From NCBI GenBank assembly GCA_001599935.1, contig BCIJ01000021.1, forward strand, positions 9,484 to 73,483: DNA of 64,000 nt, given 5' to 3'. The notes under the pieces were generated by a model, which was given only the letters and a program-made list of their open reading frames with translations, was not told the origin of the DNA and made no database searches. The translations under genes and the position numbers were made by a program. Of this stretch, positions 34,457-46,319 are shown one piece after another. How positions within the stretch are numbered: position 1 is the first letter of the stretch; each line of letters begins with the position of its first letter. The DNA comes from Holtermannia corniformis (lineage: Eukaryota > Basidiomycota > Tremellomycetes > Holtermanniales).

Positions 34457-37400
34457 ATGTCCCACACATTCGCCGTCCCACTCGCCAACACCCGCGTCCG
34501 TACTCGCCTCCGACAGGGCGCCATCGCTGACTTGAACTTTTGCAGAACGTCACCATCGTCGCTCACGTCGACCATGGCAAGACTTCGTTCGCAGACAGCC
34601 TGCTCTCGTCCAACAACATCATCTCGCAGCGGCTGGCTGGCAAGATCCGCTTCCTAGACTCGAGAGAGGATGAGCAGGAGCGAGGAATCACGATGGAGAG
34701 CAGTGCGGTGGGTGGACGGTCATGGCAAAGTGCAACGGCTGACCACGCAGGTCTCTCTGCGGTTCGAGATGAAGCGGAGAGCAAGAGAAGGCCAAGGTAG
34801 GCTTGGACGAGCTTGGACCAAGCTGACAACCAGCCGAGCTCTCGCCAAAGCACATCCTCAACCTGATCGACACTCCCGGCCACGTCGACTTTGCGTCCGA
34901 AGTCTCGACCGCTTCACGCCTGTGCGACGGCGCGCTCGTCCTCGTCGACGTCGTCGAAGGCGTGTGTACACAAACGATCGCCGTCCTCCGCCAGGCATGG
35001 CTCGATCGCCTCCGGCCGCTGCTCATCATTAACAAGATGGATCGTCTAATCACCGAGCTCAAGCTGTCCCCAGGAGAAGCCCACCACCACCTGAGCCAGC
35101 TGATCGAGCAAGTCAACGCCGTCATGGGCGGCTTCTATGCGTCCGAGCGGATGGAAGACGATCTTCGATGGCGGGAACAGCGCGAGAAGCGGCTCGAACA
35201 GAGGAGAGAGCAGGAAGAGGACGCTCAGGCCGGCACGGGTACCAACACGCCAGCAGAAGACGACGCTGGCTACGAGGAAAAGGAAGACGAAGACATTTAC
35301 TTTGCCCCGGATCGAGGAAACGTCATCTTTGCGTCGGCCATTGACGGCTGGGCGTTTCGCGTGGGCCGCTTTGCGCAGCTGTACGCCGACAAGCTGGGGA
35401 TCAAAGAGGCGAATCTCCGTAGGGTCCTCTGGGGAGACTGGTATCTCGATCCCAAGAGCAAGCGCGTCGTCGGCCGCAAGCGGTTGGCAGGGCGCAACCT
35501 CAAGCCCATGTTTGTCCAATTCGTGCTGGAGAATATCTGGCGTGTGTATGAGACGGTCCTGGGCGAGCAGTGAGTGACGTTTCGAGTAGACCAAACTAAC
35601 CACGCAGCAACCCCGACAAGGTGCAGAAGATTGTCACGGCACTCAACGTCCGCCTGCTGCCTCGCGACGTCCGGTCCAAAGACACGCGCAACCTGCTCAT
35701 GCAGATCATGCAGCAGTGGCTCCCGCTGTCCACAACGACGTTTCAAGCCGTCGTCGACGTGATTCCATCTCCAGCCCAAGCTCAACCGGTACGACTTCCC
35801 ATCATGCTCCACCCAGATCTGGCGTCCTCCCTCGGCGGCTCCGCCACGACCGAGTTGATCCAGCCAGAGAACAAGCTCGAACAAGACCTGTACGCGTGCA
35901 AGCAGGACCCACACGCGACCGTCGTCGTCTACGTCAGCAAAATGTTTGCCGTCCGACGCGCCGAGCTGCCCGAGTTCAAGCGGAGAGAAGTTACGGCTGA
36001 AGAGATGCGGCAGCGCGGTAAAGAGGCGAGAGAGCGGCGGGCAGCGATCCCAGACGAAGAGCAGGGCGTGCCGATCCCACTGGCCGATCTGTCACTGCAT
36101 GAGAAGCCACAGCCGCTGCTGGAAGAGATTCAGCCAGAGCTAGCGCCATCACAACCGGAATCATCCGAAGCGCTGATCGGCTTCGCGCGCATTTATTCTG
36201 GCACTCTGCATCGCCACACTCCCATCCTCGCCATCCTCCCGAAATTCGACTCGTCCCTGCCACCGAGCCACCCCAAGAACGCGCGCCACGTCGTCGAGGT
36301 ACAAGTTCAAGATCTCTACATGATGATGGGACGAGAGCTCGTCGCTGTCGAGATGGTTCCCGCTGGCAATGTGTTCGCCATTGGCGGGCTCGAAGGCAAG
36401 GTGCCGCGGAATGCGACGCTGTGGGCGCCGAATGCGGATGGCGTGCAGGAGATTGCAGACGAGGCGCTTTTGAACCTCGCGGGGGTCGCCATGAGTGTGA
36501 GTGGTCGTTGCGTCGGAGTAGGCTGACAAACACAGTCGGCACCGATTGTCCGGGTCGCGCTCGAGCCAGAGAACCCTTGTGAGTGCACTTGAACCACGCG
36601 TCGCATGCTGACACTTCGCAGCGGACATGCCGAAACTCGTCGAGGGTCTGCGACTGCTGAACCAAGCCGATCCGTGTGTCGAGGTGCTGGTGCAAGAGAC
36701 GGGCGAGCATGTCATCTTGACAGCGGGCGAGCTGCATCTCGAGGTTTGTAGGCTGCTGAAATACTACTGGGCTGACGCCCACAGCGATGCTTGAAAGACT
36801 TGCGCGAGCGCTTTGCAAAGTGTGCGATTCAGGCGTCGGAAGCGATCGTGCCGTTCCGCGAGACTGCCGTCAAGGGGCTCGGTGGGTTTGAGTTGACCAG
36901 TGATGACGCTGACGTGCAGACATGGCCCCGCCCAAAGTCAAGGACGCTCCGCGCGGCACCGTCATCGGTACGCTCGCCAATCAACTTGTGACATTCAAGA
37001 TCCGCGCCGTGCCTCTACCTGAAAGCGTTACCGCCTTTCTCCTCGCCAACGCATCAACGATCGCCGCGCTGTTAGCGGATCGCAAGATGGCAACGGATGC
37101 CGATGTCGACGAGGAACAGGATTCAGCCGAGGCCGCTCAGGACGAGCGACTGCAGGTCAAGCCGGGTGATTTCTGGGATGCGCTGGCCAAAATCCTCGAC
37201 GAAGCGGGTGGGCAATGGGTTGGCGCTGCGGACCGTGTCTGGGCGTTTGGTCCAAAGCACGTCGGTGCGAATCTACTGCTGGACCCGGCGGGCGCGACAC
37301 TGGATCGGTGAGTCGCCATGCCAGAGATTCGAGCTCATGATACAGCCTGCGGCAGCGCCAAGAACGGATCCAACAAGCGAAATCTCAGGGGAAAACGGCC

Positions 37401-38289
37401 GACGAGGTCACGGCGATCGTCAACGACACGACCGAGCTCGAACAGACGGCCGGTCTGGGTCGTGCCGAGATCCGGATGCTGCGCGAGTTTGACGACAGTA
37501 TCGACTCTGGCTTCCAGATTGCCACGTTCCAGGGGCCGCTGTGTGCCGAGCCGGTCGTGGGTATGGCCTGGGTCGTGGAAGAAGTCACGGTCGGCAAGGA
37601 TGATGCGGATGACCAGGGTATGCAGGTGCTTGCTGTTATCTCTAGCTCACTTCAACAGGACGATCCCGGATGGCCGCCGTCGTCGGCTCGCTCATCTCAT
37701 CGGTCAAGGACGCGTGCAGAGCCGGCATGCTCGACTGGTCACCGCGCATCAAGCTGGCCATGTACACTTGCGATATCCAAGCGTCGAGTGAGTCTTGCAC
37801 GGGCAATCACTTTACTGACAACCCAGCCGACGTCCTTGGCAAAGTCTATGCCGTCGTGGCTCGTCGGCGCGGCCGCATCGTCGCCGAAGAGATGAAAGAG
37901 GGCACGTCGTTCTTCTCGATCAAGTCGATGCTGCCGGTCGTCGAGTCGTTTGGCTTTGCGGATGGTGGGTCGTTGACGAGTACAGTGCACAGGCTGACTG
38001 GCGTAGAGATCCGCAAGCGTACGTCGGGTGCTGCCAGCCCGCAGCTCATCTTCAGCGGGTGCGTCTACCCCATTCCGACCGCTCAAGCTGACTTTGCAGC
38101 TTCGAAACGCTCCCGATGGATCCCTTCTGGGTACCAACAACGCTTGAAGAGCTCGAAGATCTGGGCGAAAAGGCGGACCGCGCCAACGTGGCCAAGCTCT
38201 ACGTCGACGCCGTCCGCAAGCGCAAGGGCATGTTTGTCGAGCAGAAGATTGTCGCTGCCGCCGAGAAGCAGCGGACGCTCAAGCGATGA
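34457..38289 (+). CDS. EFL1: Ribosome assembly GTPase EFL1 (EF2-like)
   Basis: Cytosolic GTPase that, with SBDS, evicts eIF6/TIF6 from late 60S particles (known for the family; RIA1 in yeast). ATG at 34457; intron 1 separates the start exon [13 protein letters not shown] from [19 protein letters not shown] (G1). Other GTPase motifs: [17 protein letters not shown] (G3), NKMDR (G4). A charged EFL1-specific insert follows ([16 protein letters not shown]). Later domains: [51 protein letters not shown] with [15 protein letters not shown], and the C-terminal [55 protein letters not shown], which is the EF2 domain V. Stop TGA at 38287-38289. About 1090 aa, normal. Over ten introns. Confidence 0.95.
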
Positions 38290-38397
38290 GATGATGTTGC
38301 TTTTGCCACCGACCACGTGCTGCAATTGATGGAGCCGATCGTAACACATAATCAGATCGTCCAGCTGTGCAAGACAACGACGACGGGTTACTGCAAG

Positions 38398-40298
38398 ATG
38401 GTGAATAGCACAGCAGGAGCATCGATGGAGCTGCACGCGCTTGGAGAAGTCGAGGCGCCGAGGTCATCCATCGGTCGCGAGTCGGGCGAACGGGGTGTGT
38501 AGAGCTCTGGCTTGGCATTCGCAATTGCTGATGCTGGGCGTGAAAGATCCTTTGCTGCTAAGGGACAAGGTCGTCACGAATGACCAGCTGGCGTCAATCC
38601 GGCAGTGAGTCGTCCTGGCGGAATGTGCAGTGACTGACCCCGCAGACGCAACAGCAGCCGCCGAGCAGCCAAGAAAGTCACCAATTTTTACGAGCAGCAG
38701 AACGAGGTGGGTCATAGCTATGCAGGCTCGTCGGCTTACATTGCCAGCACATCCAAGCACTGCTCAAACCGCTGCACGCTCACACGTCCGACGCTGCCGA
38801 CGATGCCGCCGCTTCAGCTCTCAAGGTCAAGATTGCAGTTTACGTCTCGTTCGGCGCCAACATTGTGCTTGGTCCGTCTTCGGCAGGCTTTGTTGCTTGC
38901 TAACGCTTGCAGCCATCCTCCAGCTTTACGCGGCTATCAGCTCTGGCTCGCTATCTCTGTTTGCGACCATGATTGACTCTGGTGCGTTGCGGACGGTTGC
39001 GCCGGCGCTCGCTGACATTGACAGTTTGTGCGTGGCCTGCTGGCGCCCCTGCCCCACTCATTCCCTTAGTCGATCCTTTCGCCAATCTGCTGCTGTTTGT
39101 CATGCACCGAGCTGCTGACAGGGCTGAGGAGCGCAAGTGGCGTGAGTGTCTCTGATTGCAGGTCAATCTCTGACGTCGGACAGCGGCGGGCGGTAGCCGA
39201 TTCGAGTCTATGTACGTTGTGCCTCAGGCAGCGGGTCTCTGCTGACTGATCAGCGGCAATGTCATCTATGCGTTCATCATGATCATGTGAGTCGCTCGTT
39301 GCAGTTCCCGACAACGCTCACTTTACTTAGGGTCAACATGATCCTCATCGTCAGTCGTGCTGCGGCGCCTTTACCCTCGCTCACCTCGCCAGGTCCAATC
39401 CATCCAAGAGTTTGTCACGCACGACGGCAAGGAAGTGTACAAGTTCCATCTACCATCGATCATTGCCGTTGGCATTGCTCTAGGTGAGTGCAGTCTTACA
39501 GGCGGGCGGTGCTCACCTTCGTCAGCCACCAAGTTCGGTCTCTTCTTGTACTGCTACGCGATCCGCAACGCGTCGAGTCAAGTCAACGTGCTCTGGGAAG
39601 ACCACCGGAATGACCTCTTGACGTGAGTCGCACACTGCAGCGTGTAACAGCATTGACGCTCGGCAGAAACGGGTGAGACGCTCCCATGTTGACCTCACTC
39701 TTCTCATGCAACACAGCTTTGGTCTACTGACCAGTGCTGGCGGCTCCAAGCTCAAGTGGTGGTACGTCGCCTGTCGGATAGACAAGGTGTCGCTCATGCA
39801 GCAGGCTTGACCCGGCTGGTGCCATGCTCATCGCAACCGTCATTTCGCTCATCTGGGTCCGGACCGCCTACGGTATGGCGACACCTTGATATGCGCGCGC
39901 TAACACCGCACAGAGCACTTTACCCACCTCGCCGGGATCGCCGCGCCGACCGAGTTCCAAAAGCTCGTCATCTACAAGGTGATTTCCCACAACCGCGCGT
40001 CCCCTTCACTTACGCCGCAGGCGATGACGTTCAACGACCGGATTGAAAAGATCGACTCGTGCAACGTGTACCACAGCGGCCCAAACTATGTCGTGGAGAT
40101 TGACATCGTCCTGCCGCCAGCGACCCTGCTTGTCGACGCCCACGACATCAGCCAGAACCTGCAGGATGCCATCGAGGCGCTGCCGGATGTATCGCGATGC
40201 TTCGTACACGTCGACCACGAGGTCGAACACAAGCCTGTGAGTTGCTTGCGGCGGAAGGATCGCGCTGACCTCTACAGGAACACCGCAAGAAAGTCTAG
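38398..40298 (+). CDS. Cation diffusion facilitator (DxxxD-type CDF transporter)
   Basis: ATG at 38398 (a second, in-frame ATG lies at 38425); first intron 52 nt restores ESGERDPLLLRDKVVTNDQL. Then SSRRAAKKVTNFYEQQNEHIQALLKPL, a pre-membrane helix typical of fungal CDF proteins, and six membrane segments: KIAVYVSFGANIVLAILQLYAAISSGSLSLFATMIDS, DPLANLLLFVMHRAADRA, GNVIYAFIMIMVNMILIVQSIQEF, SIIAVGIALATKFGLFLYCYAIR. Metal-site helix five reads WEDHRNDLLTNGFGLLTS, a D-x-x-x-D pattern associated with Mn/Fe rather than Zn subgroups. Cytosolic C-terminal domain: KIDSCNVYHSGPNYVVEIDIVLPP and RCFVHVDHEVEHKPEHRKK. Stop TAG at 40296-40298. About ten introns. Likely vacuolar or Golgi manganese or iron transporter (inference). 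Confidence 0.88.
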
Positions 40299-40398
40299 TG
40301 CGACTGATCAGGGCACAAGGTGTATAGTCCCATGCAGCTCATTGAATCCAGTGGAGGCAAGTGCCAAGCTTCGGACTCCGGGAGTATTCGGTTCTCAA

Positions 40399-40428
40399 AC
40401 CTCCACCTCCACCTCCACCTCCACTGGT
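40399..40428. repeat. CTCCAC hexamer microsatellite in the aldo/keto reductase promoter
   Basis: About four tandem CTCCAC units, 45-75 bp upstream of the aldo/keto reductase start codon. Position suggests it is in the promoter or 5' UTR. Confidence 0.8.
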
Positions 40429-40472
40429 CCAGTTATATATCCACGGCTGCAGCTGTTCGTCTTCATCTCGCC

Positions 40473-41625
40473 ATGTCCCCAGAGAACAAGATGCAATACG
40501 TTCGGTGGGTGCTCGACGCCTTGCGCACTGCTGACGATGCAGCCTCGGCGACTCGGCGCTCAAAGTCTCGCGCGTCATCCTCGGCTGCTTGTCTTTCGGC
40601 AACAAGTGGCAGCCGTGGCTGCTTCCAAAGGAAAGGGCGCTGCCAATCCTCAAATACGCCTACGACCAAGGCATCAACACCTTCGACATGGCCGATGTCT
40701 ACTCGAACGGCGAGGCGGAGCGCATCGTCGGCGCGTTCCTGAAGGAATACAAGATTCCGCGGAACCGCGTCGTGCTTTTGACGAAATGTCACCAGTTCGT
40801 GCCTGAGGAGGATGCGCCGGTGGAGCCCAAGTATCTTGCGTACAACGATGGTATTCAGGTGAGTGCATAACATTGATGCATCCAGTGCTGACCGACAGGT
40901 CAATCGCTGCGGCCTGTCACGAAAGCACATCTTTGACGCCATCGACGCCTCCATCGAACGCCTCGGGACGTACCCCGATGTGCTGCAGATCCACCGACTG
41001 GATCGGGAAGCGTCGCCAAAAGAGATCATGCGAGCGCTCAACGATTTTGTCGAATCGGGTCGTGCGCGCTACATTGGAGCCAGCTCGGTACGTCTAGATT
41101 GCCGTCTTGCTTTACTGACTCGTCCAGATGAAAGCGTGGGAATTTCAAAACCTGCAAAATGTTGCAGCCGCCAATGGCTGGCATCAGTTCATCAGCATGC
41201 AGGGGCTCTACAACCTCGTGTACCGCGAGGAAGAGCACGAGATGCTACCGTACTGCGCCTTCTCGGGCGTCGGCTACATCCCCTGGTCACCGCTCGCGTC
41301 CGGCACCCTCACCCGCCCATGGGACGATCACTCGGACGTACGCGAACAGCAAGACGCGTTCCTCAAGACGTTCTTCCGAAGCGGCGAGGATGAGAGTAAT
41401 CGCCGGATCGTTGCCGGCGTCGCGCAGGTGGCGGAAAAGCGCGGCAAGAGCATGGCGCAGATTGCGCTTGCGTGGGTGTTTGCAAAAGGAGCGATGCCGG
41501 TGACGGGGCTGGAGACGGAGCAGAGGATCAACGAGGCAGTCGAGGCTGTGGCGATCGTGTTGACCGACGAGGAGCTGGTGGCGCTGCAGGAGGCGTACAC
41601 CCCGCGAAAGCCGATGCAATTCTGA
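40473..41625 (+). CDS. Aldo/keto reductase
   Basis: NADPH-dependent oxidoreductase of the AKR (PF00248) fold, close to fungal/yeast enzymes of the YakC/Shaker-beta-like type. ATG at 40473, introns near 40506-40540, 40861-40900 and 41089-41128, stop TGA at 41623-41625; about 350 aa, normal. Catalytic tetrad positions are visible: D and Y in TFDMADVYSNGEAE, K in VVLLTKCHQ, H in VLQIHRLDR. Also SGRARYIGASS, WHQFISMQGLYNLVYREEE, YIPWSPLASGTLTRPW and the C-terminal cofactor loop PVTGLETEQRINEAVEA. Cytosolic. Substrate unknown. Confidence 0.93.
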
Positions 41626-41786
41626 AAAAGTGATGTGGCGTACGGAGCAGCGTCCTCAAGCTGACGAACCCGTCGTCATGGCATCGATCATTAGTATTAG
41701 ACAACGTGAAGTACAAGTGTAATCAACAGTGAAGTAGGGGTGTTGGCAAAAGGAGTGACCGTTGCGAGGCAGCCGCCTGTTCAGCC

Positions 41787-42117
41787 TCAGAACTGGTAGA
41801 GGTTTCTACCGCTACCGCCTGGCAAGTCTTCATGTAGTCAGCTGCCGAACCAGGGTGGCACTGGGTCTACTCACGGACGGGACACAGAGAGCGGATACGT
41901 GTGACCCACACATCGCACTTCTCACCTCCCGGGCCGCGATAGGTGCAGCGAGAGATCTTGCGTCCGGTGTAAAGGTACTCGTCTGTGGCAGCATCAGATC
42001 CATGCTATCATGGGCTCCCAGGAACGTACGAAGGGGGCACACGGTGGCCCCACTGGGCATCCATTTGCCACACAACTTGTCCCGCTCTTCATCGTAGTAT
42101 GGGCAACGACCGGTCAT
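41787..42117 (-). CDS. Tiny two-module Cys/His protein, copy 1 (unrecognised family)
   Basis: Not recognised. Modelled from ATG 42115-42117 to stop TGA 41787-41789, with two introns: one with donor GTACGT after codon CTT-C near 42029 and one with donor GTGAGT near 41876. Product about 80 aa. It consists of two modules, RCPYYDEERDKLCGKW...VCPLH and RCTYRGPGGEKCDVW...LCPVH, each C-x9/10-C-x10-C-x2-H, followed by the tail LPGGSGRNLYQF. Both His codons are split by a phase-1 intron (C|AC). The spacing predicts two zinc sites (inference). No signal peptide or membrane segment. It faces kinase copy A across about 660 bp. Upstream coding sequence could extend the N-terminus. Confidence 0.65.
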
Positions 42118-42779
42118 GTGGAGGGCCACTTCGAATGTGTTCAATCGAGATTGTCGGCTGGACGCAGTGTCAAACAGCAGGACAGGCGCTTTATGTGAAT
42201 ATCGGTACGGGATGAGATGGTATCGGCACCCTTCTCTTGGACAAAACCGCATGCGATGTGCGCTACGCCTTCAATCCAGCCTCACAGAAGAGTGCCACTG
42301 TGAGGTTTTGCAGGTTTATGGCTAGAACCATTGAAGCCGGGTCTAGAAGTTGAACAAGCGCAACTCGATCAAGGCCATTTTTGGCTTACTGCATCTTCGC
42401 CGCGTGGGCCTCGGGTCCAGAATACAGAGCATCCTCAGCGCAAAGGGAGGTGACATTGCCAAGAGGGACGGTCAAAGCTGCAATCGGCAATGTCGAACAC
42501 CACGCTGAGACAAAGCATGATGTGCGGAGCATCCCCATTCACTCTTCAGCACAAGGCATCTCGAACCGCAGCTGATTTGCCGCTAGGCGATCTCGGTGAG
42601 ACTTCCGCACGGACTGTGTGTTGCGGCCAAAGGACACGCTAAGACGTTCAACAGGCACTGGCCGCACCGGCGATCACAGCCTGAAACGGTGCAGCAAATT
42701 TGCGTTGCTTCGCGGCGGTACAATGTGCACAATAACAACCACCGACCTCACTCTTGACTATAGTGGTACACGAGCGACG
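42118..42779. promoter_or_regulatory. Intergenic region between the tiny Cys/His gene and kinase copy A
   Basis: Divergent spacer. It contains the shared kinase-upstream element at 42654-42689. Nothing else recognised. Confidence 0.5.
42654..42689 (+). promoter_or_regulatory. Shared upstream element, kinase copy A
   Basis: GGCACTGGCCGCACCGGCGA then TCA; matches the elements upstream of copies C, D and E (core CCGCAC..GGyGATCA). Weakest member: the AAAGG part is changed to CAGCC. Confidence 0.5.
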
Positions 42780-42848
42780 CCATGGTGAGCTGATCCGAGC
42801 CGTGCAGGCGTCATCCGACCTTGAACAGGATCCCCTTCCAGCGCGCGG

Positions 42849-44273
42849 ATGGTATAGCTTGGAGGTCCGTAGTAGCGTGGCTGGGCGAGAAGAGACTGAC
42901 GCTCCCTTACAGCTAGCTGAGCTGGTCAAGCTTGCCCAGAAGATCGACATCGTAAAATACGCAGATGAACTTCGACCGGATCACAAAGCTGAAGCCGACT
43001 ATCCGGCTGACATTCGCCAGCTCCCTCGCGGCGGCCGACATTTGCACATCCCTATAATGTTTGATGACGGCGTCCGGTGGCTCGCGCGTATACGAACAAT
43101 GGACAACCGTCACCCCGGGAAGATGGAAAGTCTCATGCAAGAGAGCGAGGTGGCTACAACACGTTACCTCGTCAAATCGGGTCTGGCGGTCCCGCAAGTC
43201 TACGTGCCCAAGCTACCTGTAGGTACGTGAAGTAGAGTGGACGCAGAGGCAAGCTGCTAACACTGGCGCGAGGTGTCGCTGAACAGATCCAGTTCATCTT
43301 CGTCGAGGCTCTCCCTGGCCAACCCTGCCCAGCACCCCTCAGCGCTTGGAACTCGCACCTTACGGCTGAGGACATCGAGAAGATCATCCCGCAGATTGCC
43401 GCCTTCTACGTTCAGCTATCGGGCCTCAAGTTACCTTTCAACATGGTCGGAAGCCTGGTGGAGACGGAGGGCCAGACGGCAATGGGGCCTTTGATCGATC
43501 CCATCTTCAGCAAGACGGCACCACCCCACTTCCACGGCCCTTTCCTGTCGAGCCTCGATCGTTACCTCACCGAGATTGACACCTCCCTCACGGCCATCCT
43601 GGACGGCGCAGACTATGGATACCCCCCGATAGCCTATTCCATTCGTCTCTGGCTCCGGGACCTGCTGCAGGAGTCGCCGCAACTATGGGAGCAAGACGGC
43701 TTTTTCCTCAAACACGGGGACGACAAGGGTGACCAATGGCTGATGGATGACAATATGGGCTTGACTGGCGTCATCGATTGGGAATGGTGAGTAGATCAAT
43801 GATTCATCTGGACTGACTTCAGTAGGGCTCAGGTCGTGTCCAAGGCCGAGGCGTTTGCCGCGCCGGCTGGCTTTACGAATACCGAGGCTTACTACAACGG
43901 CTCAATCGAGCTAAGCCGGGAAGAAGTTCTATTCTCTCAGGCCTTCGACAAACTCGAGCGACCAGATCTGGCGCAGTGCGTGCGACAGGGCCAGGTATGG
44001 ATGCGTCTCACCGACTGCATTCGGGGTCAGCCAAACTTCCTACAGCTTCGCGCACTTCGCGAACTTCTGACAGGGGACCGCGGCAAAGACAACGACATCA
44101 TGGATTTTTACAACACAGTCGGTGCTCGTTACAAGGACCATCCACATGTGCTTCGGCTAGAAGCTGAAGGCGAGAGCTGGTGGGCTGCACGAAATGCAGA
44201 GGCGGCAGCGGAGGAAGCAGCCATCCAGGCCGAGCTCAAGGCCGAGGAAGAGGCTCAGGCTCAAAGCGGATGA
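42849..44273 (+). CDS. APH-like kinase, copy A
   Basis: Member of a five-gene tandem family with an aminoglycoside/choline-kinase-like fold (PF01636-type). Coding exon 2 starts at 42913 with LAELVKLAQKIDIVKYADEL; the first exon is not resolved (candidate ATGs at 42780 or 42849). N-lobe: GGRHLHIPIMFDDGVRWLARIRTMDN, ESEVATTRYLVKSGLAVPQVYVP. C-lobe: FIFVEALPGQPC, IIPQIAAFYVQLS, NMVGSLVETEGQTAMGPLID, then the catalytic HGDDKGDQWLMDD (D kept, the usual Asn of HGDxxxxN replaced by Gln) and metal-binding GVIDWEW. After an intron at DWE-W: AQVVSKAEAFAAP and a charged helical tail. Substrate unknown; cytosolic. Stop TGA at 44271-44273. Confidence 0.7.
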
Positions 44274-44564
44274 GGGAGCATCAACGTTGACCGCATAGTA
44301 GGTAGATGACGTCAAGCTGTGCGCGCGCGCAGGTTCACCTTTGTTGATCACCCGCACGAGCGGGCAAGACAGAGAGGGGCTCACTCTGACCAGGTCTGTG
44401 CGACTACTGGCTCCATGCCGACTTGTGTGTCACGCACAGCAAATCGAGCACACATCCTTTGGCTCAGGTACCGCAATCGCAATGCGCAGGGGCGACGGCG
44501 ACTGCTCAGGGCGGTGCAAAGAAAGCAAACGCACCACTGGGCGACTTCTGCTCGTCCAACGAAA

Positions 44565-46070
44565 ATGGCATACATAGCGCCCAAGCCTGATTGCATAGTA
44601 AGTACTACTGTAACCCATCGCCTCTGTTGTTGACCCGCGATAGGAGCTGTTTCGCAGCGTCAGATCCGGTGCTCAAGCATCACTTTCGCGACCGCTAACA
44701 TTCTGGTAGTGGGCGGATTTCATTGAGATAGCCAAGACCATCGACTTGGCCAAGTACGCAAGCTCTCTTCGGCCTGGCCATACGGCCACTGCAACGTATC
44801 CTACGGAATATGGTGCACTTCTCAGAGGCGGCCGCCACCTACACATCCCGATTGACTTTGAGGACGGCGTACAATGGCTGGCACGGATCCGCACAATGGA
44901 CAACCGCGATCCGCCCGACATTGAGCGTTTGATGGCGGAAGGTGAAGTGACAACCACTCGGCTGCTTGTCAAAGCTGGCTTGGCTGTACCGCAAATGTTT
45001 GTGCCTGCTCTCTCAAAAGGTATACAGACTTGCTGCGCTCCGGGAGACATGGCTGACGCCATGACAGATGTTGCCGACACCATGCAGTTCACATTCGTCG
45101 AAAGGTTGCCCGGTCGACCTTGCTCGACCCCCATGGGCAGTACCAGGCGTCGACACACCGACGAGGAAGCGGCCATCATCATCCCTCAGATTGCTGCATT
45201 CTATGTGCAGCTGTCGCACATCGAATTCGACATGGTCGGTAGTCTCATCGAGACTGCGAGCGGTGGGACAGAAGTGGGACCCCTGCTCGATCCCACATTT
45301 AAACAGGCGACCGCGCCACATTTTCTGGGCCCTTTCACATCTGGCCTCGACAGATACCTCGCTGAGATCGACAGCGTGCTTGCAGCGATTCTAGAAGGGA
45401 AGGACCTCGGGTACCCACCACGGGCGTATGTTATCCGACTTTGGCTCCGAGATGCGCTATCCGAAGCGTCTCATTTGTGGGTGGACGATGGCTTCTTTCT
45501 CAAGCACGGCGACGACAAAGGAGACCAATGGCTCGTCGATGAGGACATGAACCTCACCGGCATCATCGACTGGGAGTGGTAAGAGGGTACTCTGCTACAT
45601 GAGCAGCAGCTGCTGACCATTGCAGGGCCCAAATCGTTCCCAAAGCCGAAGCTTTTGCCGCCCCGACTGGCTTCTTCAACGTTCCCGCCTACTACAAGGG
45701 GACGACCACGCTTAGTCGAGAAGAAGCGCTATTCGCGGATGCATTCGAAACACTCGGTCGACCAGATCTTGCGCGCTGCGTTCGTCAAGGGCAAGTGTGG
45801 TTTCGAATCCTTGAATGTATCAGGGAACGGCTGGACTTTGCCCAACTTCGAGCGCTTCGTGAGCTTCTGACGGGCGAGAAGGGCGAAGAGACGAACCTTG
45901 TTGAGCTCTGTGAGACGATCGGTGCGCGCTACCAGGACAACCCTGAGCTTTTACGACTCAAAGCTCAAGGACCCGCTTGGTTAGCTGCGCGGTATGAGAG
46001 AGCCAAAGCGCGTGAGCAGGATTGCATAGCTCGAGCTCAGGCCATGAAGGATGCGGCAGCGAAGGAGTAG
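44565..46070 (+). CDS. APH-like kinase, copy B
   Basis: ATG at 44565; exon 1 MAYIAPKPDCI ends at GTAAGT, about 110-nt intron, then WADFIEIAKTIDLAKYASSL. N-lobe RGGRHLHIPIDFEDGVQWLA-RIRTMDNRDPPDIERLM; C-lobe FTFVERLPGRPC, IIPQIAAFYVQLSHIEFDMV, KHGDDKGDQWLVDEDMNLTG, GIIDWEW. Splice at DWE-W gives AQIVPKAEAFAAPTGFFNVP, then the tail with TGEKGEETNLVELCETIGA. Stop TAG at 46068-46070. It follows copy A by only 290 bp and, unlike A, D and E, has no intact tiny Cys/His gene beside it. Confidence 0.75.
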
Positions 46071-46200
46071 CGAGTAATCTGTTATGCACTCTGGTGTGGC
46101 ACATGAGACTGTACAGGCATGAACGTCGCTGCCAGGTCTTTTTGGCCCGACTACGCACGGTCGATGCAGTGCGGCCTGCGGACAAGAAAGATGCTGATTA

Positions 46201-46237
46201 GGCACGCAGACCGCACAGGGCGATCAAAGGATGGGAC
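46201..46237 (+). promoter_or_regulatory. Shared upstream element, kinase copy C
   Basis: GGCACGCAGACCGCACAGGG then CGATCAAAGGATGGGAC, 119 bp before the ATG of copy C. Confidence 0.6.
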
Positions 46238-46319
46238 TAAAAAAACTGCGATGTCCTCGCCTACAACGACCACGACCAAGCCATAAAAAGCAGATTCAAC
46301 CGTGATAGATATACCGATT

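Noticed and set aside
42381..42575. 64-codon + strand frame before kinase A
   Set aside because: No similarity to the kinase first exons and no domain.
44381..44596. - strand frame between kinases A and B as a fourth tiny Cys/His gene
   Set aside because: A tail resembling HRPGQSEP is present, but the C-x9-C-x10-C-x2-H spacing cannot be recovered in any frame; at most a relic.
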